Below, piece after piece: positions 51,056-59,755 of a stretch of DNA of 64,000 nt. Made by a program: the position numbers and the translations under genes. Positions within the stretch are counted from its first letter, which is position 1. Every line of letters starts with the position of its first letter. A model generated the notes under the pieces. It was not told the origin of the DNA, did not search any database, and saw only the letters and a program-made list of their open reading frames with translations. The stretch comes from Bifidobacterium actinocoloniiforme DSM 22766. GTDB lineage: Bacteria > Actinomycetota > Actinomycetes > Actinomycetales > Bifidobacteriaceae. The DNA lies in assembly GCF_001263395.1 (NCBI RefSeq), contig NZ_CP011786.1, forward strand, positions 1,178,001 to 1,242,000, written 5' to 3'.

Positions 51056-53389
51056 ATGATATTTGAGAACCGGTCATCGTTTTCCGCGCCCAGACCGCCC
51101 AGGAAGGCCCGTTCGGCCTCCTCCGCGGGCCGCCCAGGCGCAGGCGGCGGAAGGGCCGCGACTTTCCGCCCATCCGGGGGCCCCAAGCTGCGCGCCCCCC
51201 GCGGGACCGACCCCATCACGGAAGCGGGCAAGAGCCGCCACGGGGCCAAACGCAGGGGCGGCTCCGGGCCAGCCAAGACGCCCAAGCTGGGGCGCGACGG
51301 CAAACCCCGCAAACGTCACCTGATCCTCAAGTGGACCTTAGGCATCCTGGGATTCCTGCTCCTGGCCGGGGTGGCCGCCTTCGCCTACCTGTACCTGACC
51401 ACCGAAGTGGTGCCGCCGGAGAAGCAGGCCCTGGCGCAGAAAACGACCGTCTACTATGCGGACGGCGTGACGCCGGTGGGCTCCTTCGCGGAGCAAAACC
51501 GCGAAATCATCCCCTGCTCGACCCTGCCCAAGCACATGAGCAACGCGATCGTGGCCTCGGAAAACCGCTCCTTCTACTCCGATAACGGCATCGACCTGAA
51601 GGGCATCGGCCGCGCCCTGTTCAACAACGTGACCAAGGGCACCCGCCAGGGCGGCTCCACCATCACCCAGCAGTACGCCGAGCGCTACTATCTGGGCGAA
51701 ACCACCTCCTACACCGGCAAACTGCGGGAGGCCATGCTCTCGCTTAAGATCGCGCAAACCGAGGATAAAGACACGGTCTTGTGCAATTACATGAACACGA
51801 TCTACCTAGGGCGCGGCGCCTACGGCATCCAAGCGGCGGCCCAGGCCTACTACGGCAAGGACGCCAAGGACATGACCTTGCCCGAATCGGCCATGCTGGC
51901 GGGCATCATCCCAGCGCCCACCACCTGGGATCCGGCGGTCAACCCCCAGCAGGCGCAGTCCCGCTACAAGCGCGTGCTAGGCATCATGCAAGAGGATGGC
52001 TATATCTCGGCCAAAGACAAGAGCGAAGCCCTGAAAGCGCCGCCCAAGACCATCGACTACTCGCCGCAGAACGTCTACCAGGGGCCCAACGGCTACCTGC
52101 TGCGCATGGTGCGCACGGAGTTGGCTGGCGGCAAAAAAGCGCCCTTCACCGCTGACGAGCTCGACACCGGCGGCTACAAGATCATCACCACAATCGACAA
52201 GAGCAAGCAGGACCTCATGTACCAGGTGGCCTCGCCTTCAGTGGAGGGCAAGCGGCTGCCGGACGGCTTGCAGGTGGGCGGCATGTCCGTCAACCCCAAG
52301 GACGGCTCCATCATCTCCCTCTACGCCGGTGACGATTACCTTAAGCACCAGCTGAATAACGTGAGCCAGGCCCGTTTCCAGGTGGGCTCCACGATGAAAG
52401 TGTTCACGCTGCTGGGGGCCATCCAATCGGGCGTGAACCTGAACACGGTCTTTAACGGCAATTCGCCGCGCACCTTCAACTCCGTGGGCAAATCCGTGGC
52501 CAACGCGGAGGGCATCAGCTACGGTTACGTGAACCTGTATTCGGCGCTGGCGAACTCGGTCAACACCGTCTTCATGGACCTGAACGAGCATGTGACCTCA
52601 CAAAAGACCGCGCAGGTGGCGCACGCAGCCGGCATCGAAGGCAAGATCGACGACACCACCACCTTCGACGCGCTGGGCGTGGACGCGCTGACCGACTGGG
52701 ACCTGACCCAGGGCTACCAGACCATCGCCAACGGGGGCAAGAAAATACCCTTGCACCTGGTCAGCCAAGTCAAAGACACTAAAGACCAGCAGCTCTACAC
52801 AGCCTCCAACCAGGGCGAGCAGGTCTTCAACGCCGAGCAGGTGGCCCTCCTGCAGAAGGCCATGACGGGCACCGTGCAGTACGGCACCGGCACCCAGGCG
52901 CGCGCGGTGGGTAAGACCATCGCCGCCAAGACCGGCACCGCTAACGACGACACCGCGGCCTCTATGGCCGGCTTCACGCCCTCCGTGCTGACCACCTTCG
53001 GAATCTGGCAGCCCGGACCGGACGGTTCGGCACAGAAGGTCCCGAACTTCGCCGGCTACCCGCATGGTTCCGGCTACCCCACCTACCTGTTCACCCAGTA
53101 CATGAAGCAGGCCACAGCCGGCATGGCCGACGAGAAATTCCCCGTCGCTAAGGACGTAGGCAAGGTGGGCGGTCCCGATGGCACTTGGGGCACAGGCCGC
53201 GCCTCATACAGCTACGGCTACCAGCGCTCCTACGGAAACACCAACGGTTATGGCAATGGCTACAAGAATTACAACTACAACTACAACTACAACAACACCC
53301 AGGGTGGCACCCAAACCACCCCGAACCAGCAAACCAACCCAGGCCAGCAATCCACCCAGCCGCAAACCCAGCCAAACTCCGGTCAGTAA
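51056..53389 (+). CDS. Class A penicillin-binding protein (transglycosylase/transpeptidase)
   Basis: 777 residues. A basic Pro/Arg/Gly-rich cytoplasmic tail (1-90) and one transmembrane helix (about 92-115) come first. The GT51 domain follows (IVASENRSFYSDNGIDLKGIGRA with catalytic Glu, QGGSTITQQYAERYYLG). The transpeptidase has SxxK GSTMKV (about 443), SxN SVN and KTG AAKTGTAND (about 624). The C-terminal ~70 residues are a Tyr/Asn/Gly/Gln repeat tail of unknown role. It polymerises and cross-links peptidoglycan. TAGCCT lies 7 nt before the ATG and no RBS is visible, so it is probably leaderless. It is divergent from ino1. Confidence 0.94.
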   Translation: MIFENRSSFSAPRPPRKARSASSAGRPGAGGGRAATFRPSGGPKLRAPRGTDPITEAGKSRHGAKRRGGSGPAKTPKLGRDGKPRKRHLILKWTLGILGFLLLAGVAAFAYLYLTTEVVPPEKQALAQKTTVYYADGVTPVGSFAEQNREIIPCSTLPKHMSNAIVASENRSFYSDNGIDLKGIGRALFNNVTKGTRQGGSTITQQYAERYYLGETTSYTGKLREAMLSLKIAQTEDKDTVLCNYMNTIYLGRGAYGIQAAAQAYYGKDAKDMTLPESAMLAGIIPAPTTWDPAVNPQQAQSRYKRVLGIMQEDGYISAKDKSEALKAPPKTIDYSPQNVYQGPNGYLLRMVRTELAGGKKAPFTADELDTGGYKIITTIDKSKQDLMYQVASPSVEGKRLPDGLQVGGMSVNPKDGSIISLYAGDDYLKHQLNNVSQARFQVGSTMKVFTLLGAIQSGVNLNTVFNGNSPRTFNSVGKSVANAEGISYGYVNLYSALANSVNTVFMDLNEHVTSQKTAQVAHAAGIEGKIDDTTTFDALGVDALTDWDLTQGYQTIANGGKKIPLHLVSQVKDTKDQQLYTASNQGEQVFNAEQVALLQKAMTGTVQYGTGTQARAVGKTIAAKTGTANDDTAASMAGFTPSVLTTFGIWQPGPDGSAQKVPNFAGYPHGSGYPTYLFTQYMKQATAGMADEKFPVAKDVGKVGGPDGTWGTGRASYSYGYQRSYGNTNGYGNGYKNYNYNYNYNNTQGGTQTTPNQQTNPGQQSTQPQTQPNSGQ

Positions 53390-53431
53390 GTCCAACAGCC
53401 GCGGGTTGATCAACCGCTCGTCGGGGGAAGG

Positions 53432-54345
53432 ATGCGGCTCGTGCTTCAGCAGATGACCTATTTCGTGGCCGTCGTAGAAGAGGGCACCTTTTTGCGAGCC
53501 GCCGAGCGTTGCAACATCTCCCAATCGGCCATTTCCCAGCAGATCAAAGCCCTGGAGGGGAGGCTGGGTGTACCGCTCCTACGGAGATCCGGCCGCGGTT
53601 TCGAGCTGACCGAGGCCGGTGAATATTTCTACAACCGCAGCCGCTCCCTCTTGCGCTCGGTGGACACGCTGACCAAGCGAACCCGCGAGATTGGCGACCA
53701 GGCCCATAGCTCGCTGGCCGTCGGCTACCTCCATCTTTCGGCTCGACTGAATTCCTGCAAGCGGTAGCCGCCTTCTCCCGGCGGTTTCCCCGCATCGGGC
53801 TGGACATCAGCGGCGGCAGCCATGGACGCCTCTACCAGTTGCTGACCGGAGGCCAGGCGGACCTGGTCTTCAGCGACCAGCGACGGGACCTGTCCCGCAA
53901 TTTCGTCAACTTGTACCTGACTTCCAGCCGACTCGTGGCCGTCGTGGCGAGGCAGGGCCGGCAGCGGGACTCGCGGCAATCCCCACAGCGGGCCACAGGC
54001 AGCGCGGACGTGCGCGAACTGGCCGACCTGCCCGTCATCCTGCTGGCCAGCGACGATCAACGCTCGGCCGAGGAGGATTTTCACCACAGCGCCCTGGGAC
54101 TGACCAGCCGGTGCATCTTCGCAAGCTCCCGGGAGGAGGCGCAGCTGCTGATGGCGGCCAACCAGGGCTACCTGCTGATGGACGAGGGCGAAAGCGCGCA
54201 GGTGGATCCACAGGTGGGACGGGCCCTGGCTTTGACGCGGCAGGGGGAGCCCCTGGTGCGCAAGTATTACGCCTTCTGGAGCCGAGATAACTCGGGTTAT
54301 TATGTGGAGGCCTTCGCCCAGCTGCTCAAATCCCAGTTTCAATAA
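53432..54345 (+). pseudogene. LysR-family regulator, frameshifted
   Basis: The N-terminal HTH domain (LQQMTYFVAVVEEGTFLRAAERCNISQSAISQQIKALEGRLG) is intact. The frame stops at TAG 53765. In the next frame the effector domain resumes exactly in register (GSTEFLQAVAAFSRRFPRI) from about 53733 and runs to 54345. One missing base near 53730-53735 (CTTTCGGCTC) explains this. The rest looks normal, so it is a recent disruption or a sequencing error. It is 42 bp downstream of the PBP gene. The natural target is the LTTR box at 54433 in front of the CMD/SDR pair. Confidence 0.75.
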
Positions 54346-54432
54346 GGCGCAGAGCGCTCCTCGCCGCGGTTGCGGCGATATCAGCAAGCCCTGGCCACCG
54401 CTGGCTCCCCTCGTCTGACGGGCGGGCGACAT

Positions 54433-54447
54433 ATAAGTAAAACTTAT
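54433..54447. promoter_or_regulatory. LysR-type operator upstream of the CMD/SDR operon
   Basis: ATAAGT-AAA-ACTTAT is a perfect 15-bp inverted repeat with the T-N11-A core expected for LysR regulators. It lies 105 bp upstream of the CMD gene, with CATAAT at 54458-54463 as a likely -10, so the box would be placed for activation. Confidence 0.65.
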
Positions 54448-54552
54448 CAATCAGGCCCATAATCGAGATTGTTTCGACCCTCTCCAAGCCTTAGCGTAAC
54501 AGCATGAACGCCGGTCAACCAGACCGGCCGCCAGCGCGAAAGGAGACGGCCC

Positions 54553-55335
54553 ATGCCCATCACCGACTTCGCCCATGACTTTCATGAGAGGATGTTCCCG
54601 GGCTACCGGTCCGACTTTCTGCGGACCGACCCGGAGTTCATCGAGCGATTCGGCAGCTTCGCCTTCGACCAAGTGATCCACCAGAGCGACCTGCCCGACC
54701 CCACCCGGTTCATAGCCATCCTCGCCAGCCTCATCGGATGCCAGGGCATCGACGAGTTCAGAGCCATGATTCCGGCCGCGCTGAACTTCGGCCTAAGCCC
54801 GGTCCAGCTCAAGGAGGTGGTCTACCAGGCCGTGGCCTACCTGGGCATCGGCCGGGTCTTCCCCTTCCTGAAGGCCGCCAACCAGGCCCTGTCCGAGGCC
54901 GGCGTCGAGCTGCCCTTGGAGCCGCAGGCAAGCACGACCAGCGACGAGGGCAGCCGCCTCCAGGCCGGCGAACGGGCCCAGGTGGACATTTTCGGCGAGG
55001 ATATGCGCGGATTCGCCCAATCCGGGCCCGAGGACAGCAGGCAGATGAACTACTGGCTGACCAGCAACTGCTTTGGCGACTACTACAGCCGATCAGGGCT
55101 GAGCCGCCAGGAGCGGGAGATGATCACCTTCTGCTTCCTGGCGGCCCAGGGCGGGGTCGAACCGCAACTGACCTCCCACGCGGTGGCCAACCTGCGCATC
55201 GGCAACGACAAGGACTTCCTTATCGCCGCCATCTACCAGCTCCTGCCCTTCATCGGCTACCCTCGCTGCCTTAACGCCCTGCGCTGCCTGCGCAAGGCGG
55301 TCGATCAACGGCAGCCCAGCCGGACCGACCACTAG
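54553..55335 (+). CDS. Carboxymuconolactone decarboxylase-family protein (two CMD domains)
   Basis: 260 residues. Two CMD helical repeats are visible (FDQVIHQSDLPDPTRFIAILASLIGCQGIDEFRAMIPAAL and SREEMITFCFLAAQGG-like LSRQEREMITFCFLAAQGGV). The AhpD-type CxxC is not present; IGCQGIDE has a single Cys, so peroxidase activity is doubtful. Members act as lactonase-like or as uncharacterised oxidoreductase partners. RBS GAAAGGAG lies upstream. It is 45 bp before the SDR gene and downstream of a LysR box. Confidence 0.8.
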   Translation: MPITDFAHDFHERMFPGYRSDFLRTDPEFIERFGSFAFDQVIHQSDLPDPTRFIAILASLIGCQGIDEFRAMIPAALNFGLSPVQLKEVVYQAVAYLGIGRVFPFLKAANQALSEAGVELPLEPQASTTSDEGSRLQAGERAQVDIFGEDMRGFAQSGPEDSRQMNYWLTSNCFGDYYSRSGLSRQEREMITFCFLAAQGGVEPQLTSHAVANLRIGNDKDFLIAAIYQLLPFIGYPRCLNALRCLRKAVDQRQPSRTDH

Positions 55336-55380
55336 GGCGCACCCACTTCGATAAGTATCCGTCTCAGCAAGGAGAGCAAT

Positions 55381-56218
55381 ATGAACAAGCAAACATGGCT
55401 CATTACCGGCGTCAACTCCGGTTTCGGGCTGGAACTGACCCGACAGCTACTGGCTGCGGGCCACAAGGCGGTCGGCACCATCCGCCGCGAATCCCCGGCC
55501 GTGGCCGAGCTCAAGGCCCAGTACCCCGACACCCTGGAGACGCCGAACCTGGATGTGACCGACGTGGAGGCCGTCCACCGAGTGGTGGGCGCCGCCTTCG
55601 AGCGCCAGGGCCGCGTCGACGTGGTGGTTAACAACGCCGGCTACGGGCTCTTTGGCGCGGCCGAGGAGCTGAGCGACCAGCAGGTGGAGCACATCATCGC
55701 CACCAACCTGCTTGGCTCCATCCAGGTCATCCGCACCGCCCTGCCGTACTTACGCAGGCAGGGCGCGGGCATCATCGTGCAGATATCCTCTTACGGCGGG
55801 CAGGTGGCCTACCCAGGCAACTCGATGTATCACGCCACTAAGTTCGGCATTGAGGGGTTCGTGGAGTCGGTGGCCCAGGAGGTCAAGCCCTTCGGCATCC
55901 GCACCATGATCGTGGAGCCCGGTGGCGCCCGGACCGAATTCCGCTACGGGAGCGCCCAGGTGGCCCAGCTGATGCCCGAGTACGACGGCCCCACGCACGC
56001 CTTCCTGAAGATGCTCGACCCGGCTAACGGCCTGGCCCCCGGCGACCCCGCCGAGATGGCCGCCCGCATCATCGAGTGCGCCGCCGACCCCGAGACCCCC
56101 CCTGCATGTCGTATTAGGCTCCGAGGCCCTGCGCAACGCCATCCAGCGGCTTGAGGACCGCCTGGGCGAATACCGCAGCGAGACCGACCTGGCCTGCTCC
56201 ACCGACATCGACGAGTGA
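55381..56218 (+). pseudogene. Short-chain dehydrogenase/reductase, frameshifted at a C7 tract
   Basis: The Rossmann motif is TWLITGVNSGFGLELT. The protein also has VVNNAGYGLFG, the catalytic Ser in QISSYGGQVAYPGNSMYHATKFG (YxxxK) and the PGG...T loop. In the present frame it ends ACRIRLRGPAQRHPAA at 56154. With one C fewer in the C7 run (56096-56102) the usual C-terminus follows (LHVVLGSEALRNAIQRLEDRLGEY) to a TGA at 56216-56218. The active site precedes the shift, so the altered product might still fold. It may be a recent mutation, slippage or a sequencing error. Confidence 0.75.
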
Positions 56219-56226
56219 ATAAATTT

Positions 56227-56247
56227 GGCCCGGCCAGCCGTCGGGCC
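56227..56247. terminator. Weak hairpin between SDR and DUF5701 genes
   Basis: A 6-bp stem GGCCCG/CGGGCC lies between the convergent genes, followed on the minus strand by AAATTTATT. A possible bidirectional terminator. Confidence 0.4.
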
Positions 56248-56331
56248 ATAGATACCCGCCACCGCTTGCGTAGGCCAGTACGGCCGCCGCAACCGGTGGC
56301 GGCGCGATAGCGGCCACCGACGAACGGGGGG

Positions 56332-56952
56332 CTATTGGAAGAGGGAGACGCCCCGGCGAGCGACGCAGAAGGCGTTGCCCAGCCAAGTGTGGCGGGAGTT
56401 GGGCCAGACCGCGCCCAGTCGGGGAGCGTTCTGGCTCATCCAGATGCTAGGCACGCGGCCGTCGGCCGAACGCGATCCGAGCAGGTTGAAACCGTTCTTT
56501 TTGACCAGCCAATCCGGGTGCTGGGTGGCGATGGCCAGGCCTTCCTCCAGGGTGAGCGGAAGGCAGTCGTCGGAGTCGATCAGCTTGCGGGCCACGTCCG
56601 GTTCACGATTGGTGTAGCGGCTGCCAGTGTGGGGCTCAACCACGATGTAGAAGGGTCCTTCGGGCGGCTCGAACCCATCCTGGGGCAGGAAGGAAGCGAT
56701 GTCCCGGGGGGGCATGGTGGTGAAGCCGGCCATGCGCCCTATCGAGGTACGGGCAATCAGGGATTCGGGGGTGACCAGCTCGCGTGTGGGCACCAGCAGG
56801 ATCTTGTCGCCCAAATCCACCTGCTCCAAGACGCTGATGAGAGGAGCGGCCAGGGAGCGGAATGCCGCCGCGCTCAAATCGGCGACATCCGGGTATCCCA
56901 GGGCCACGATGCGGTCCAGCTGGCGGACGGCCTCCTGCGAAGAAGTAGTCAT
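56332..56952 (-). CDS. DUF5701-family protein
   Basis: 206 residues. The family blocks GFTTMPPRDIASFLPQDGFEPPEGPFYIV, GSRYTNREPD...SLEEGLAI-like LTLEEGLAIATQHPDWL and GFNLLGSRSADGRVPSIWMS with HTWLGNAFCVARR are visible. Actinobacterial DUF5701 proteins have no known function. TAGACT lies 6 nt before the ATG, so it may be leaderless. It is divergent from the EXLDI gene. Confidence 0.8.
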   Translation of the reverse strand: MTTSSQEAVRQLDRIVALGYPDVADLSAAAFRSLAAPLISVLEQVDLGDKILLVPTRELVTPESLIARTSIGRMAGFTTMPPRDIASFLPQDGFEPPEGPFYIVVEPHTGSRYTNREPDVARKLIDSDDCLPLTLEEGLAIATQHPDWLVKKNGFNLLGSRSADGRVPSIWMSQNAPRLGAVWPNSRHTWLGNAFCVARRGVSLFQ

Positions 56953-57031
56953 GCCCCCAGTCTAATTCACGGCGTTACCGCGCGCCGCGCCATCAATCGT
57001 CTTGCTGGATACTGTGCGCATAGTGATAGTC

Positions 57032-57527
57032 ATGCCTGCTAAGAACGTGTGCATCTTGGATCAGGATCTGCATCTCGTGCGGGCGGCGACCAAGCGAGCG
57101 GGGAGCCTGTCCGGCTCCGTCATGGCAGGGCTCAGGCTCTACCCGCGCTCCCAGAAGGACGGCGGAGCCCAGTCTGGAAGCGGTCGAGCTGGAGGTCAGC
57201 GACCACGGGCGCACCGTCCGCAAGCGCTTCGTCGGCCGCCGACTTTCCCGCTTCGACCAGCAGGCGGACCGCCGGCAGAGCGTCACGGAGATTTTCACCT
57301 TCCGCAAGGGCAAGTATGTGCTCCACCAACGTTCAATGTTGCTGTGGCGAACCGCCAGCGACCGGGTCGGCGACCAGTGGACCAGCCCCGCCCCCAACCA
57401 GTCGGTCTCCCGCTCCATGGCCATATTCGACACCCTGAGCGAACTGACCGCCCAACTTCCCCCGGCCCTGGCCGCCGAAGTCGCCGCCGCCGCTGAAACA
57501 GGGCCCATCGAAGACCTCGATATCTGA
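57032..57527 (+). pseudogene. EXLDI-family protein, frameshifted
   Basis: The start (MPAKNVCILDQDLHLVRAATKRAG) and the C-terminal signature GPIEDLDI fit the small EXLDI family of actinobacteria. They lie in different frames. The shift falls around 57140-57175, where the second frame picks up SLEAVELEVSDHGRTVRKRF and runs to TGA 57525-57527. One extra base (or two missing) explains it. The family's role is unknown. CATAGT lies 7 nt before the ATG. Confidence 0.7.
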
Positions 57528-57538
57528 TCAGACCACCC

Positions 57539-57597
57539 AAAAACCTGCGCCAGGCGGCCCGTGAGCGAAAACAGCTGACGGGACGCCTGGACGCAGG
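57539..57597 (-). terminator. Strong terminator of the lactone/pentose-phosphate operon
   Basis: A hairpin of about 19 bp with one bulge (left arm begins CCTGCG, right arm ends CGCAGG, 15-nt loop) is followed on the minus strand by TTTTT. It marks the end of the six-gene operon that begins at 63445. Confidence 0.85.
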
Positions 57598-57617
57598 CTT
57601 ATTGGAGCGCATTTGGG

Positions 57618-58310
57618 TCAGTGTTGACCGTAGACGTTCTGGTAGCGGTCGTTGAGCTTGTCGATGTCGGACTGGTCGATCTCGATGATTCCGCCCAACT
57701 GGCGGGCGGCCCACATGGTATGCGCCACCTCCTCCGTCATCGCAGCGGCCTTCACGGCCGACTCAGCGTCCTCACCAATCGTGAAAGGCCCATGGTTCTG
57801 CATCAGCACAGCCGGCGAGTTGGGGTAGCGTTTCAAGGTCTCGACCACGCCCTCGCCAATCGCCTCCGAACCGATCAAGCGGAAGGGGCCGACCGGCACA
57901 GGACCGCCGAACTCGTCACCCATCATAGTCAGGCCACAGGGAATGTTCTGCCCCGTCGCCGCCCAAGCGGTCGCATACGTGGAATGCGTATGGACCACCC
58001 CGTACACATCCGGCATATTACGGTAGATATACGCATGCGAAGCGGTGTCCGAACTGGGCGCTTCAGCCCCATCCACCGGGTTCCCTTCCAAATCAGTGAC
58101 CACCATCGAGGCCGGCGTCAGATACTCATAACGCACGCCAGACGGCTTAATCACCATCAAATCGGCGGAATGCAGCCTCTGCGAGACGTTGCCCGCGGTC
58201 CACACCACCAGATTCCACTTCAACAACTGCTCATGCAGGGTCGCCACCTGCTCACGCACCAGCTTGACCTCAGCGCGCACCTCAGGCGAAAAATCAGCCA
58301 ATGTAGCCAT
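57618..58310 (-). CDS. L-ribulose-5-phosphate 4-epimerase (AraD/UlaF/SgbE)
   Basis: 230 residues. The class II aldolase fold shows NLVVWTAGNVSQRL, the zinc ligands in VVHTHSTYATAWA, QNIPCGLTMMGDEFGGPVPVGPF and NHGPFTIGEDAESAV (third His). It converts L-ribulose-5-P to D-xylulose-5-P. AraD, UlaF and SgbE cannot be told apart from sequence. The neighbours (UlaE- and UlaD-like) point to the gulonate/ascorbate type. RBS AAGGAG precedes the ATG. It is the last gene of the operon, before the terminator at 57539-57597. Confidence 0.92.
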   Translation of the reverse strand: MATLADFSPEVRAEVKLVREQVATLHEQLLKWNLVVWTAGNVSQRLHSADLMVIKPSGVRYEYLTPASMVVTDLEGNPVDGAEAPSSDTASHAYIYRNMPDVYGVVHTHSTYATAWAATGQNIPCGLTMMGDEFGGPVPVGPFRLIGSEAIGEGVVETLKRYPNSPAVLMQNHGPFTIGEDAESAVKAAAMTEEVAHTMWAARQLGGIIEIDQSDIDKLNDRYQNVYGQH

Positions 58311-58343
58311 AACATGAACTCCTTATCATTCGATGCTTGAACC

Positions 58344-59705
58344 CTACAGGCTCTCCAGGTCCTTACCCTTGGTCTCCTGGGCGAACAGGTAGGTAACCGC
58401 GCCGATGACCAGGCAGACACCGAAGAAGGTGAAGGCCTTGGTGATGACCGAGATGTCGATGTGCTGGGCAACGTAGCTGCCGCCCACCAGGGCGCCCATG
58501 ACGATCGGGCCGACGATCTTGGCGATGGCGCCAATGCCGTAGCCCAAACCAAGGCCGGTGGAGCGCACGTCGTTGGGGAACTGCTCGCCGCCAAAGGCGT
58601 TCAGAATGCCGAAAACGCCATCCGCGAAGGTCATGATGATCAACACGGCGATGTAGAACTGCCAACCCGAGCTATGGAAGAATGCGGCGTAGAAGCAGCC
58701 GGCCGCGCCAATGATGCCGAACGAGAACATGGTCCAGCGACGGCCGATCACGTCGGCCAACCAAGCGGAGCCGAAGCGGCCGATGCAATCCGCCACGGAG
58801 ACGCCCATGAACAGGTAGGCGACCATCTGGGTGGAGAAGCCGAAGGCGTCCTTCATCAGGGTCTGGCCCCAGGACTGGATGGCGAAGGAGCCAAGGATGA
58901 AGCAGAAGGAACCGAGCGAGATGATGACCAGCGGCTTCAGGCTCTTGGAGAAGAGCAGGGAGTACGAAGCCTTCTTCTCCTCCTTGACCTCGGGCAGGGC
59001 GCCGACCTCGCTGGCCGGCATCTCCAGGGCCCAGGCCAGGGCCTCGCGGGCCTTGTCATCCTTGCCGATGGACTGGTAGAAGCGCGGGGACTCCGGCACG
59101 GTGGCCAACCAGAAGAGGAGGAGGACCGGGATGACTCCCAAGGCCACCAGCAAGCGCCAGTTGCCGCCAATCAGGGACTGCGCCACCGAACCCAGCAGGA
59201 GGCCCATGGGGATGAAGACCGAAGCCAAACCGGAGAGCACGCCCCGCTGCTTGGCGGGCACGAACTCCTGGACGTAAGGGATGGAGATGATATTCAGGCC
59301 ACCCACGCCGATGCCCACGCCCACGCGCAGGATGGCCAGGAGGACCCAGGCGCCGTCCGGCAGGAAGACCGAGAGGGCGGTGAATATCACGAAGCAAATC
59401 ACGCACCACTGGAAGGCGTGCTTGCGGCCGAACTTGTCGGACAGGCGACCCCAGACGATGGAGCCAATGACCGTGCCCAAACCGGAGCAGGCCAGGATGA
59501 TGCCCACCGAAGTGCCGGTCAGATGCCAGGCGGAGGTGAGCAGGGAAACGACGAAGCCGATCAGGAACATGTCGAAGAACTCCGAGATGTTACCGGCGAT
59601 GGCCAGGCCGATAATGGATTTCTGGTGCCCGGTCAGGGGCCGGGAGTCGATCAGCTCATAGGCTGTCTGCTGGGGTCGCGCCACGGAAGCGTTGGAATCA
59701 CTCAT
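58344..59705 (-). CDS. MFS transporter (probable acid-sugar/lactone permease)
   Basis: 453 residues, about 12 transmembrane helices. The MFS signature is GRLSDKFGRKHAFQW after helix 2, with PESPRFY at the end of the N-half, as in sugar-porter/metabolite:H+ symporter subfamilies. The central loop is EALAWALEMPASE...KEEKKASY. It replaces a PTS or ABC system in this operon, so the substrate enters unphosphorylated and must be activated by the adjacent PfkB kinase. Substrate inferred from context only. Confidence 0.85.
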   Translation of the reverse strand: MSDSNASVARPQQTAYELIDSRPLTGHQKSIIGLAIAGNISEFFDMFLIGFVVSLLTSAWHLTGTSVGIILACSGLGTVIGSIVWGRLSDKFGRKHAFQWCVICFVIFTALSVFLPDGAWVLLAILRVGVGIGVGGLNIISIPYVQEFVPAKQRGVLSGLASVFIPMGLLLGSVAQSLIGGNWRLLVALGVIPVLLLFWLATVPESPRFYQSIGKDDKAREALAWALEMPASEVGALPEVKEEKKASYSLLFSKSLKPLVIISLGSFCFILGSFAIQSWGQTLMKDAFGFSTQMVAYLFMGVSVADCIGRFGSAWLADVIGRRWTMFSFGIIGAAGCFYAAFFHSSGWQFYIAVLIIMTFADGVFGILNAFGGEQFPNDVRSTGLGLGYGIGAIAKIVGPIVMGALVGGSYVAQHIDISVITKAFTFFGVCLVIGAVTYLFAQETKGKDLESL

Positions 59706-59755
59706 TATTGCACTCTTTCAAGGTTGCTGGACAGGGAAACTGCGCCCTAGGGCAG

